This document shows positions 1 through 6,150 of a DNA stretch of 12,843 bases, piece after piece; position 1 is the stretch's first letter; each line of letters opens with the position of its first letter. The position numbers were made by a program, and so were the translations under genes. The DNA is from JACDAN01 sp036554945 (lineage in GTDB: Bacteria > Actinomycetota > Thermoleophilia > Gaiellales > Gaiellaceae), in contig DATBMH010000066.1 of the NCBI GenBank assembly GCA_036554945.1, forward strand, positions 1-12,843, given 5' to 3'. The notes beneath the pieces are model-generated. The model was not told the DNA's origin. It did not search any database and saw only the letters and a list, made by a program, of their open reading frames with translations.

Positions 1-28
1 CCGCGAGGCCGCGCACGTCCCGGCGTAG
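1..28 (+). CDS. Possible C-terminal tail of an upstream gene (partial)
   Basis: One + strand frame is open from the left edge and ends at a TAG at 26-28, reading REAAHVPA. It could be the end of a gene running in from the left and converging on the small cysteine-rich gene whose stop is at 41. Eight codons cannot be identified, and any frame in GC-rich DNA can stay open this long, so this is only a possibility. Confidence 0.2.
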
Positions 29-40
29 GGCCGCGGACCG

Positions 41-232
41 CTAGGCGGCCGCGATCGAGAGGTGCCGCCCGGCGGGCTCGGCGCTCGCCTGGACGACCGC
101 CGCGGCGGGGCGGAAGGTCGGGCAGACGGTGTTCCCGGGGAGGGCGCAGAGCTGCATCTGGCGGAAGAAGCAGTCCTCGCACGAGGCGGTCGTGGACTCG
201 TTCGCCGGGGTCGGGGGGGCCGCTCCGCTCAA
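41..232 (-). CDS. Small four-cysteine (zinc-finger-like) protein, 63 aa
   Basis: The function is unknown. The core reads C18-x2-C21-x7-C29-x7-C37, followed by PTFRPA. Four cysteines in this spacing suggest a structural zinc site; the rest is Ala/Pro-rich and probably disordered. There is no signal peptide or membrane segment. The reading frame opens with TTG at 232. No usable Shine-Dalgarno lies upstream, but a good -10 hexamer (TATAGT, 240-245) ends 7 bases before the TTG, which fits a leaderless message. It lies 119 bp beyond the stop of the PDZ-Lon gene on the same strand, with a hairpin between them, so it is probably transcribed on its own. The clustered cysteines make a chance frame unlikely. 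Zinc binding is inferred, not shown. Confidence 0.6.
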   Translation of the reverse strand: MSGAAPPTPANESTTASCEDCFFRQMQLCALPGNTVCPTFRPAAAVVQASAEPAGRHLSIAAA

Positions 233-239
233 GCTCCCG

Positions 240-245
240 ACTATA
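240..245 (-). promoter_or_regulatory. -10 element (TATAGT) of the small cysteine-rich gene
   Basis: On the - strand TATAGT is followed by CGGGAGC and then the TTG start at 232. A start point about 7 bases after the hexamer would fall on or next to the start codon, giving a leaderless or nearly leaderless transcript. No clear -35 is visible 16-18 bases upstream; the best alignment is TGGCCG. Confidence 0.4.
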
Positions 246-321
246 GGCGCGCCCCCTCGGGGCGGCCAGCCCGCCGGCGCCGCGAAGCCCGCATTTTCCG
301 CGAAGTGTCAGGCCGGCAAAC

Positions 322-350
322 AGCCGTCGTTGCCGTGCCTGACGACGGCT
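322..350 (-). terminator. Hairpin after ylbL, likely terminator of icd-mdh-ylbL
   Basis: Perfect 9-bp arms AGCCGTCGT (322-330) and ACGACGGCT (342-350) enclose an 11-base loop. The hairpin starts 2 bases past the ylbL stop at 352-354. In the - strand transcript it is followed by GTTTGCC, only a weak T run. Position and perfect pairing support a terminator; the poor U tract leaves doubt. Confidence 0.5.
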
Positions 351-351
351 C

Positions 352-1356
352 TCAGGCCGCGGTGAGCGCGTCGAGCGCCTCGTCGAAGTCGGACACGGGG
401 ACGATCTTCAACCCGTCGGCGTAGCGGCGGGCCTCGGCCGCGTTGGCGTCCGGCACGAGGAAGAGCGAGGCGCCGGCACGGCGCGCGGCGATCGTCTTCT
501 GCTTCACGCCGCCGATCGGGGAGACCGTGCCGTCGAGCGAGATCTCCCCGGTGGCCGCGATCTTCCGGCCGCGGTCGAGGTCGGTCTCGCCCAGCTCGTC
601 CGTCACGTCGAGCGCGAACGCGAGCCCGGCCGAGGGTCCGCCGATGTCGCCCGCGTCGATCGTCACGTCCACCGGGAACACGAACGTGGCCGCCTGCGTG
701 ACCACGATGCCGACCACGGCACGGCCGCCCTCGTCCTCGGGCGTCGACGGGTCGTCCTCGCTCGGGACGGTCTTCATCTCGACCGTCTCGCGCTTGCCGT
801 CGCGCTCGACCACGAACGTCGCGACCTGGCCGGGGTCGAGCTGCTGCATCGCGCGCGTGAGCTGCTCCGGCGAGCGGACGCGCTGCGCGTTTGCCTCGAC
901 GATCACGTCGCCGACCTGGAGCTTCCCGTCCGCCGGGCGGTCGGGGACGACGGTCGTCACCTCGGCGCCCTCGCGGCGGACCTCGACGTCGTAGCCGAGC
1001 TCGCGCAGCGCGACGGTGACCGCGATCTCCTGCGAGCGCGACATCTGGTTGAGGCTCTGCTTGCGCCGCTGGCTGTCGCTCACGCCGGCCGGGTTGACCG
1101 TGTGCTCGGGCACGAGAGTCGAGCCCTCCTCGACCCCGGGGTAGACGCGCTCGAGGAGCGAGGCCTTCCGGATGAGGACGTCGACCATGTAGATCCCGCC
1201 CGGGCCGTCGTCGTCCTTCGACTCGCCGGGCACCTGGACGAGCGGGTCGACCGGCCGCGCCTTGTCCGGGAGGAAGAGGTAGTGGTCCGAGGGGACGAAG
1301 ACGAGGACGGCGACCACCGCCGCCATCACCGCGGCCAGCGCGAGGACGCGTCTCAC
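352..1356 (-). CDS. ylbL: Membrane-anchored PDZ-Lon (S16) serine protease, YlbL family
   Basis: A 334-aa ATP-independent Lon-type protease of the envelope. An N-terminal uncleaved anchor (residues 4-21, MRRVLALAAVMAAVV...) is followed by an extracytoplasmic part, a PDZ domain at roughly 115-200 (VVPDRPADGKLQVGDVIVEA) and a C-terminal S16 domain. The Ser-Lys dyad is visible as Ser242 in GGPSAGLAFALD and Lys285 in GGVKQK. There is no AAA module, as in other YlbL proteins, so it probably trims unfolded or membrane-near substrates outside the cytoplasm. The GTG start at 1356 gives the RRVLALAA anchor directly; a nearby ATG at 1364 leads to a stop after three codons. It lies 21 bp after mdh on the same strand with no visible Shine-Dalgarno, so it is probably read with icd and mdh. 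The metabolic neighbours do not explain its role. Confidence 0.9.
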   Translation of the reverse strand: MRRVLALAAVMAAVVAVLVFVPSDHYLFLPDKARPVDPLVQVPGESKDDDGPGGIYMVDVLIRKASLLERVYPGVEEGSTLVPEHTVNPAGVSDSQRRKQSLNQMSRSQEIAVTVALRELGYDVEVRREGAEVTTVVPDRPADGKLQVGDVIVEANAQRVRSPEQLTRAMQQLDPGQVATFVVERDGKRETVEMKTVPSEDDPSTPEDEGGRAVVGIVVTQAATFVFPVDVTIDAGDIGGPSAGLAFALDVTDELGETDLDRGRKIAATGEISLDGTVSPIGGVKQKTIAARRAGASLFLVPDANAAEARRYADGLKIVPVSDFDEALDALTAA

Positions 1357-1377
1357 GCGGACATGGTGCGCGTCCGG

Positions 1378-2307
1378 CTACGCGCCGTGCTGCAGCACGC
1401 CGACGACCTCGCGCACGGCCGCCGACGACGCCTCGAGCTCGGCGCGCTCGGCGTCCGAGAGGTCGAGCTCGACGATCGCCTCGACGCCGCCCGCACCGAG
1501 CTTCACGGGGACGCCCATGTAGAGGCCGTCGATGCCGTACTCCCCCTCCAGGTACGCGGTGCACGGGAGGACGCGCTTCTGGTCGAGGCAGATCGCGTCG
1601 ACCATCTGCGCCGCCGCCGCGCCGGGCGCGTACCACGCCGACGTGCCGAGCAGCTCGACGATCTCGCCGCCGCCCTTCCGCGTCCGCTCCACCATCGCCT
1701 CGATCCGGTCGGCCGAGACGAGCTTCGTGAGCGGGACGCCGCCGACGGTCGTGGCCGAGACGACCGGGACCATCTGGTCGCCGTGCCCGCCGAGCACCAT
1801 CGCGGTCACGTCCTTCGAGGACATGCCCGTCTCCATCGCGATGAAGGTCGAGAAGCGCGCCGTGTCGAGGATCCCGGCCATGCCGAACACGCGCTCGCGG
1901 GCCCAGCCCGTGGCGGCGCGGGCGACGTGGCACATCGCGTCGAGCGGGTTCGACACGACGACGAGGATCGCGTCGGGCGAGGCCTCAGCGGCGGCGAGCG
2001 CGCAGCTGCGGACGATCTCCTCGTTCGTCGTCACCAGGTCGTCGCGGCTCATGCCCGGCTTGCGCGGCAGGCCCGCGGTGATCACGACGACGTCGGATCC
2101 GGCCGTCTCCTCGTAGCCGTTCGAGCCCGAGATGGTCGGCTCGTAGCCGAGCACCGGCCCGGCCTCGGCGATGTCGAGCGCCTTCCCCTGCGGGAGGCCC
2201 TCCTTGATGTCCACGAGGACGACCTCGGCGTAGTCGCGGCGCGCGATCTCCTGCGCCGCGGTCGCGCCGACGTTCCCTGCCCCGACGACCGTCACCTTCC
2301 GTCTCAC
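1378..2307 (-). CDS. mdh: NAD-dependent malate dehydrogenase (LDH-like type)
   Basis: Interconverts malate and oxaloacetate, the last TCA step, in the cytoplasm. The 309-aa length is typical of LDH-like bacterial MDH. It shows the Rossmann motif GAGNVGA (9-15); Asp33 at the end of beta-2, which selects NAD over NADP; Arg82 in GLPRKPGM, the substrate-specificity residue that marks MDH rather than LDH; Arg88; Asn120 in VSNPLD; Arg151 in LDTARF; and the catalytic His175 in GGHGDQMVP, paired with Asp148. The GTG start at 2307 overlaps the icd TGA by four bases (GTGA). A GGGAG Shine-Dalgarno inside the end of icd (2315-2319) lies 7 bases upstream, so the two genes are translationally coupled. No key residue is missing. 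Confidence 0.96.
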   Translation of the reverse strand: MRRKVTVVGAGNVGATAAQEIARRDYAEVVLVDIKEGLPQGKALDIAEAGPVLGYEPTISGSNGYEETAGSDVVVITAGLPRKPGMSRDDLVTTNEEIVRSCALAAAEASPDAILVVVSNPLDAMCHVARAATGWARERVFGMAGILDTARFSTFIAMETGMSSKDVTAMVLGGHGDQMVPVVSATTVGGVPLTKLVSADRIEAMVERTRKGGGEIVELLGTSAWYAPGAAAAQMVDAICLDQKRVLPCTAYLEGEYGIDGLYMGVPVKLGAGGVEAIVELDLSDAERAELEASSAAVREVVGVLQHGA

Positions 2308-3395
2308 ACCCGCACTCCCATCTGCTCGATGATCGCGTCGGCGACCTCGCTCGTGCCGACGGCGGTCGGGTCGTCGCGGGTCGGCTTCATGTCGTACGTG
2401 ACGCTGCGCCCCTCGCGGATGACCTCGGCGATCGCGCCTTCGAGGCGGTCGGCCGCGTCGCGCTCCTCGAGGTGCCGGAGCATCATCACGCCGGAGAGCA
2501 TCATCGCCATCGGGTTGACCCGGTTCTGGCCCGTGTACTTCGGCGCGGAGCCGTGCGTCGGCTCGAAGACGGCGGCGTTCTCGCCGTAGTTGGCGCCGGG
2601 CGCCATCCCGAGCCCGCCGATCATGCCGGCCGCGAGGTCCGACAGGACGTCGCCGTACAGGTTCGGGAGCACGAGCACGTCGTACTCCTCAGGCCGCTGC
2701 ACGAGCTGCATGCACATGTTGTCCACGATCCGGTCGTCGAACTCGATGTCCGAGTTCTCGGCCGCCACCTCCTGCGCGACGCGCAGGTAGAGGCCGTCCG
2801 TGAACTTCATGATGTTCGCCTTGTGCACGGCCGTGACCTTGCGACGGCCGTTCTTGCGGGCGTAGTCGAACGCGAACTGGACGATCCGGCGCGTGCCCGA
2901 CACGGACAGCGGCTTGATCGAGATCCCCGCGTCGCGGTGGCGGAGCTTCCCGCCGTGCTTCTCGATCCAGCCGATCAGCTCCTCGACGTCGTCGGTGCCC
3001 TGCTCGTACTCGATCCCCGCGTAGAGGTCCTCGGTGTTCTCGCGGATCAGCACCAGGTCGACGTCGTCGAAGCGGGAGCGCACGCCCTCGTAGCTCTTGC
3101 AGGGGCGCACCTGGCCGTAGAGGTCGAGCGCCTTCCGTAGCCCGACGTTCACGGAGCGGAAGCCGCCGCCGACCGGGGTCGTGATCGGCCCCTTCAGCGC
3201 GACGCCCGTCTCCCGGATCGCGTCCAGGACGTGGTCGGGAAGCGGGTTCCCGTCGTTCTGGTCCATGACGTCCGTGCCGGCGTACTGGACGTCCCAGTCG
3301 AACTCGACGCCGCTCGCTTCGAGGACCCGCCTCGTGGCCTCGGTCAGCTCGGGGCCGATGCCGTCGCCGGGGATCAGGGTGACTCGGTGCGCCAT
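2304..3395 (-). CDS. icd: Isocitrate dehydrogenase, probably NADP-dependent
   Basis: Oxidative decarboxylation of isocitrate to 2-oxoglutarate; 363 aa, beta-decarboxylating dehydrogenase family. Visible residues include the substrate loop FRSVNVGLRK (Ser81, the position phosphorylated in E. coli IDH, with Asn83 and Arg87), Arg97, Arg118 and Tyr125 in IRENTEDLYAG, Lys192 in HKANIM, and the metal-binding Asp249 and Asp253 in NLYGDVLSD. The cofactor segment HGSAPKYTGQNRVNP has Lys286-Tyr287 where E. coli NADP-IDH has Lys344-Tyr345. Tyr334 and Lys337 replace the Tyr391/Arg395 pair. This favours NADP but is not proof, since the last residue differs. The size is near the short Thermus/NAD-IDH class rather than the 410-420 aa E. 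coli enzyme. ATG at 3395 sits 9 bases after a -10 (TAGAGT) with no Shine-Dalgarno, so the message is likely leaderless. First gene of icd-mdh-ylbL, divergent from citrate synthase. Confidence 0.94.
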   Translation of the reverse strand: MAHRVTLIPGDGIGPELTEATRRVLEASGVEFDWDVQYAGTDVMDQNDGNPLPDHVLDAIRETGVALKGPITTPVGGGFRSVNVGLRKALDLYGQVRPCKSYEGVRSRFDDVDLVLIRENTEDLYAGIEYEQGTDDVEELIGWIEKHGGKLRHRDAGISIKPLSVSGTRRIVQFAFDYARKNGRRKVTAVHKANIMKFTDGLYLRVAQEVAAENSDIEFDDRIVDNMCMQLVQRPEEYDVLVLPNLYGDVLSDLAAGMIGGLGMAPGANYGENAAVFEPTHGSAPKYTGQNRVNPMAMMLSGVMMLRHLEERDAADRLEGAIAEVIREGRSVTYDMKPTRDDPTAVGTSEVADAIIEQMGVRV

Positions 3396-3404
3396 GCGGC
3401 GGCG

Positions 3405-3410
3405 ACTCTA
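3405..3410 (-). promoter_or_regulatory. -10 element (TAGAGT) of icd operon
   Basis: TAGAGT on the - strand ends 9 bases before the icd ATG at 3395, with only CGCCGCCGC between, so transcription would begin within about 2-3 bases of the start codon. The -35 region would fall within the right arm of the palindrome at 3417-3433; no consensus -35 is visible. Confidence 0.45.
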
Positions 3411-3416
3411 CCGATT

Positions 3417-3433
3417 CGGAAGCGGCGCTTCCG
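3417..3433. promoter_or_regulatory. Perfect 17-bp palindrome, candidate operator between icd and gltA
   Basis: CGGAAGCG-G-CGCTTCCG has 8-bp arms around one central base, with no mismatch. It lies in the 55-bp space between divergent icd and gltA and covers the -35 positions of both presumed promoters. The odd-length dyad is the usual form for a dimeric regulator such as a TetR, GntR or LacI-type protein. As a short hairpin it would be upstream of both messages, so a terminator or attenuator role is unlikely. The regulator is not identified in the window. Confidence 0.5.
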
Positions 3434-3435
3434 GG

Positions 3436-3441
3436 TAGATT
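3436..3441 (+). promoter_or_regulatory. -10 element (TAGATT) of gltA
   Basis: TAGATT lies 9 bases upstream of the gltA ATG at 3451, the same spacing as the icd -10 on the other strand. No Shine-Dalgarno is present in CTGCGGCCG, which fits leaderless translation. Confidence 0.45.
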
Positions 3442-3450
3442 CTGCGGCCG

Positions 3451-4530
3451 ATGAGCGAGTTCAAGCCTGGCCTCGAGGGCGTCGTCGCCGTCGAGACGGA
3501 GATCGCCGAGCCTGACCGCGAGGGCGGCCAGCTCCGCTATCGCGGCATCGACATCGAGGAGCTCGTCGGCCAGTACCCGTACGAGAACGTCTGGGGCCTG
3601 TTGGTCGACAACGACCTCGACTCGAAGATGCCCGACCCGGAGCCGTACGAGCCGGCGGCGCTGTCCGGCAATGCGCCCTCCGACCTCCAGGCGGAGACCG
3701 CGCGCCTCTCCAGCCACTGGGGCCTCGGCAAGCTCAACGAGATCTCGGACGACCAGGCGCGCACCGACCTCGCGCGGCTCTCCGCGCTGATGATGGAGAT
3801 CGTCGCCCGCTCCGCCGCCGTGGCGGACGGCCGCGAGGCGGCGTCGGACGACGTGGTCGCGCAGGGCGAGACGGCGGCCGAGCGGTTCCTGCTGCGCTGG
3901 CGCGGCGAGGCGCCTCCCGATCACGTGAAGGCGATCGACACCTACTGGATCTGCACCGCCGAGCACGGCCTGAACGCCTCGACCTTCGCGGCGCGCGTCA
4001 CGGCCTCCACGGGCGCGGACTGCGGCGCGGCCTTGTCCTCGGCGGTCGGTGCGCTCTCCGGTCCGCTGCACGGCGGCGCTCCTGCCTACGTGAAACCGAT
4101 GCTCGAGGAGGTCCAGCAGCTGGGCGACCCCGAGCGCTGGGTTCGAGAGGCCCTGGAGAGCGGCAAGCGGATCATGGGCTTCGGCCATCGCATCTACCGG
4201 GCGGAGGACCCGCGCTCGCGGATCCTCAAGCGCGTCGCGAAGGAGCTCAGCTCCCCGCAGGTCGAGGTGGCCGAGCAGCTCGAAGAGGTCGCCTTGAAGG
4301 CGCTCCAGGAGAAGTCGCCCGACCGCGTCCTCGCGACGAACGTCGAGTACTACTCGGCGATCGTCCTCGACGTCGCGGAGATCCCGCCGCCGCTCGCACC
4401 CGCGATGTTCGCGTGCTCGCGGGTCGCCGGCTGGTCGGCGCACATCCTCGAGCAGAAGCGAACCGGCAGGCTGTTCCGGCCGTCGGCGAAGTACGTCGGC
4501 CCGGCCCCGCGCTCGCTCTCCACTGTCTGA
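3451..4530 (+). CDS. gltA: Citrate synthase (actinobacterial second type, Glu at catalytic Asp position)
   Basis: Condenses acetyl-CoA and oxaloacetate to citrate, entry to the TCA cycle. At 359 aa it is of the short (type I, dimeric-size) class. Visible active-site residues are His172 in AEHGLNAST, His207 in GPLHGGAP, His246-Arg247 in GFGHRIYR, Arg324 in CSRVAGW and Arg343 in LFRP. The catalytic Asp of most family members (NVDFYSG) is Glu299 here (TNVEYYSA). From memory, a Glu at this place and the tail HILEQKR...RPSA.YVGP also occur in mycobacterial CitA-like enzymes, so it is probably a clade feature, not a defect. A 2-methylcitrate synthase role is possible in this superfamily, but the TCA neighbours favour citrate. 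The ATG at 3451 is the first start after the -10 and opens with the family-like LEGVVA..T.I. The end overlaps the next gene by 8 bases. Confidence 0.92.
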   Translation: MSEFKPGLEGVVAVETEIAEPDREGGQLRYRGIDIEELVGQYPYENVWGLLVDNDLDSKMPDPEPYEPAALSGNAPSDLQAETARLSSHWGLGKLNEISDDQARTDLARLSALMMEIVARSAAVADGREAASDDVVAQGETAAERFLLRWRGEAPPDHVKAIDTYWICTAEHGLNASTFAARVTASTGADCGAALSSAVGALSGPLHGGAPAYVKPMLEEVQQLGDPERWVREALESGKRIMGFGHRIYRAEDPRSRILKRVAKELSSPQVEVAEQLEEVALKALQEKSPDRVLATNVEYYSAIVLDVAEIPPPLAPAMFACSRVAGWSAHILEQKRTGRLFRPSAKYVGPAPRSLSTV

Positions 4531-5023
4531 GCTCGCGTCAGCCGCGGCCGAGGCGGCGCAGCTCGCCGACCAGGGCTCCGAGCGCGAGCTGGCGGCGCTC
4601 AGGACGAAGTGGCAGGACGAGATCGAGGGCGCCGCGCGCAGCCAGGACTTCCGCGAGCGCGCACTCGCGTACCGCGCGATCGGCCAGTTCCGCTACCGCC
4701 AGAAGCTCGAGCTCCTCCGGCGCGGGCTCGAGGACGAGAGCCCTGCGAGCCGCGGGTCGGCGCTCCTCTCGCTGGAGCTGCTCTCGCGCGACCATCCGGG
4801 AGACGTCAACGCCGACCGGTCGCTCCTCCACCGTCTGGCGGCCGGCGACCCGAACGCCGCAGTCCGCCGGCTCGCGATCCTCGTCCTCAAGAACGGGTCG
4901 CCGCACCGGGACACGATCGTGATGCTCGAGGGGATCGCGGGCGACGACGAGCTCGACCGCGAGCTACGTGAGGCCGCAAAGCGAGTGGCCGCGTTGCTCA
5001 CCAAGAAGAGCCGAGCTCGTTAG
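4523..5023 (+). CDS. HEAT-repeat-like protein with CTG start, 166 aa
   Basis: The frame is open from inside gltA to TAG at 5021-5023 and contains no ATG, GTG or TTG until about position 4920. The best start is CTG at 4523 (M-S-E-L-A-S-A), overlapping the gltA end by 8 bases. Composition is that of a real soluble helical protein: a charged N-terminal helix (SERELAALRTKWQDEI), then segments resembling HEAT/PBS repeats, such as LEDESPASRGSALLSLELL (69-87), AAGDPNAAVRRLAILVLKNG (106-125) and GDDELDRELREAAKRVAALL (140-159), and a basic tail KKSRAR. Third codon positions are strongly G/C in this frame. The function is unknown; HEAT-like repeats usually bind protein partners. No Shine-Dalgarno precedes the CTG, so coupling to gltA termination is likely. 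A +1 frameshift at the gltA TGA that fuses the two is a less likely alternative. Confidence 0.72.
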   Translation: MSELASAAAEAAQLADQGSERELAALRTKWQDEIEGAARSQDFRERALAYRAIGQFRYRQKLELLRRGLEDESPASRGSALLSLELLSRDHPGDVNADRSLLHRLAAGDPNAAVRRLAILVLKNGSPHRDTIVMLEGIAGDDELDRELREAAKRVAALLTKKSRAR

Positions 5024-5041
5024 GTCTCGCCCAGCGCGCCT

Positions 5042-5055
5042 GCGCCGCGCGGCGC
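5042..5055 (+). terminator. GC-only 14-bp palindrome after the HEAT-like gene
   Basis: GCGCCGCGCGGCGC is a perfect palindrome starting 18 bases after the TAG of the HEAT-like gene. It could stall polymerase at the end of gltA-HEAT, but there is no loop or T run, and such GC strings are common by chance at this base composition. Confidence 0.2.
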
Positions 5056-5079
5056 GCAGCGCCGCCCGGCTTCATACGG

Positions 5080-5107
5080 TGGCTGAAAGTCGTGAGACTT
5101 TCAGCCA
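5080..5107. repeat. 28-bp perfect inverted repeat between convergent operons (terminator or Xer-type site)
   Basis: TGGCTGAAAGTC (5080-5091) and GACTTTCAGCCA (5096-5107) pair perfectly over 12 bp around a GTGA loop; in the + strand RNA this is a GNRA-type tetraloop. It sits between the ends of the + strand gltA-HEAT genes and the - strand xerC-xerD-zinc-ribbon operon, and contains the stop codon of the last - strand gene (5101-5103). The simplest reading is a bidirectional terminator without a U tract. The same element can be divided as 11-bp arm, 6-bp centre (CGTGAG), 11-bp arm, the geometry of Xer/dif sites, but its inner bases do not look like known dif sites. Confidence 0.65.
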
Positions 5108-5280
5108 GAAGCGCAGCTGCACACACTGCGACCCGGCAGCGGCTTCCCGCACCCCGCGCAGCTGCGCGGAGCTCGGCGCCACTCGAGCATCTTCTTCTCG
5201 ATCCCCGCCTTCATCATCAGCACGCCGACGCCGGTGCTGGAGGCGAGGAGAAGAGCTGTTTCGTTTGTCAGTTCGGTCAT
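5101..5280 (-). CDS. 59-aa zinc-ribbon-like small protein coupled to xerD
   Basis: Not recognised by name. The N-terminal half (MTELTNETALLLASSTGVGVLMMKAGIEKKMLEW) is an amphipathic-to-hydrophobic helix region. The C-terminal half holds C41-x2-C44-G-K-P-L-P-G-R-S-V-C54-x-C56, the layout of a short zinc ribbon. The start is well supported: ATG at 5280 overlaps the xerD TGA as ATGA, and GGAAG (5286-5290) lies 5 bases upstream. The stop is within the 28-bp inverted repeat that ends the operon. The hydrophobic stretch at about 10-24 is too polar to call a firm membrane segment. Coupling to xerD suggests co-expression; a role as a partner of the recombinases is speculation. At 59 codons it falls below common length cut-offs. 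Confidence 0.68.
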   Translation of the reverse strand: MTELTNETALLLASSTGVGVLMMKAGIEKKMLEWRRAPRSCAGCGKPLPGRSVCSCASG

Positions 5281-6150
5281 CTGGTCTTCCGTTTCGCGTG
5301 CGGATGCGCCTGGAAATACAACTCCCGTCGCCGCCGATCGGTTACGTGGGTGTAGAGCTCCGTGGTAGCCAGATCGGCATGTCCGAGCATTTCCTGAACG
5401 CTCCTTAGGTCAGCTCCTCCCTCGAGGAGGTGCGTCGCAAACGTGTGACGCAGCAGGTGGGGGTGGACCCGCTCCGGTTCGAGGCCCGCCTTCGCCGCGA
5501 GCTTGCGGAGGATCAGGAAGGCGCCGGCCCGCGTGAGGGCGCCTCCCTGGGCGTTCAGGAAGAGCTCGGGCCGGTGTCTGCGGTCGAGATGCGGGCGGCC
5601 GCGGGACAGGTACCGGCGCAGCGCCTCGACCGCCTCCCGTCCCACGGGTACGACCCGTTCCTTCCCGCCCTTGCCGACGGTCCGGACGAGCCGCTGGTCG
5701 AGGTCGACGCCGCCCTTCTCGAGCCCGACGGCCTCGCTGACCCGCAGCCCGGCGCCGTAGAGGAGCTCGACCAGCGCGCGATCGCGGAGGGTGCGAGGGG
5801 TCGTGCCCGACGCGGCTTCGATCAGCCGCTCGGCCTCGGAGGGCGAGAGCGCCCGCGGGAGGCGCTTCGTCCTGCGCGGGAGCTCCAGCTCGGCGGCCGG
5901 GTTCGCCTCGGCCGCGCCGATCAAGACGAGGTGGCGGAAGAACGAGCGCAGCGAGGCGACCCGCCGCGCGATCGTCGCACCCGACAGGCCCCGCGCCCGC
6001 AGCTCCGCGAGGTACCGCTCGAGCTCCTCGGTCGTGACCGTCGAGGGCGGGCGGGCGAGCCAGTCCGAGAGCGCCTCGAGGTCGCGCCGGTACGCCTCGA
6101 CGGTCCGCGGCGCGAGCCGTGCCGCGGAGAGCGCGAGGAAGCCGTCGAGC

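Noticed and set aside
308..1933. 541-codon - strand open frame
   Set aside because: Arg/Gly/Asp/His-rich, low-complexity translation that runs across both ylbL and mdh in another frame; a by-product of high GC at third positions.
1102..2589. 495-codon + strand open frame
   Set aside because: Antisense to ylbL, mdh and icd, with a composition dominated by Arg, Asp, Leu and His and no domain; the real genes on the other strand have full catalytic motifs.
2689..4443. 584-codon - strand open frame across icd and gltA
   Set aside because: Crosses the divergent promoter region and is shadow sequence for both genes.
4413..4971. Two + strand frames over the HEAT-like gene (4413-4922 and 4609-4971) and the antisense 4538-4906
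   Set aside because: They start with normal codons but translate to Arg/Ser/Ala-rich sequence without helical pattern. The frame 4523-5023 gives a balanced protein with repeats.
5154..5169. 16-bp perfect palindrome CCGCGCAGCTGCGCGG
   Set aside because: It lies within the zinc-ribbon coding sequence over the R-S-C codons; GC palindromes of this size are expected here and it has no positional meaning.
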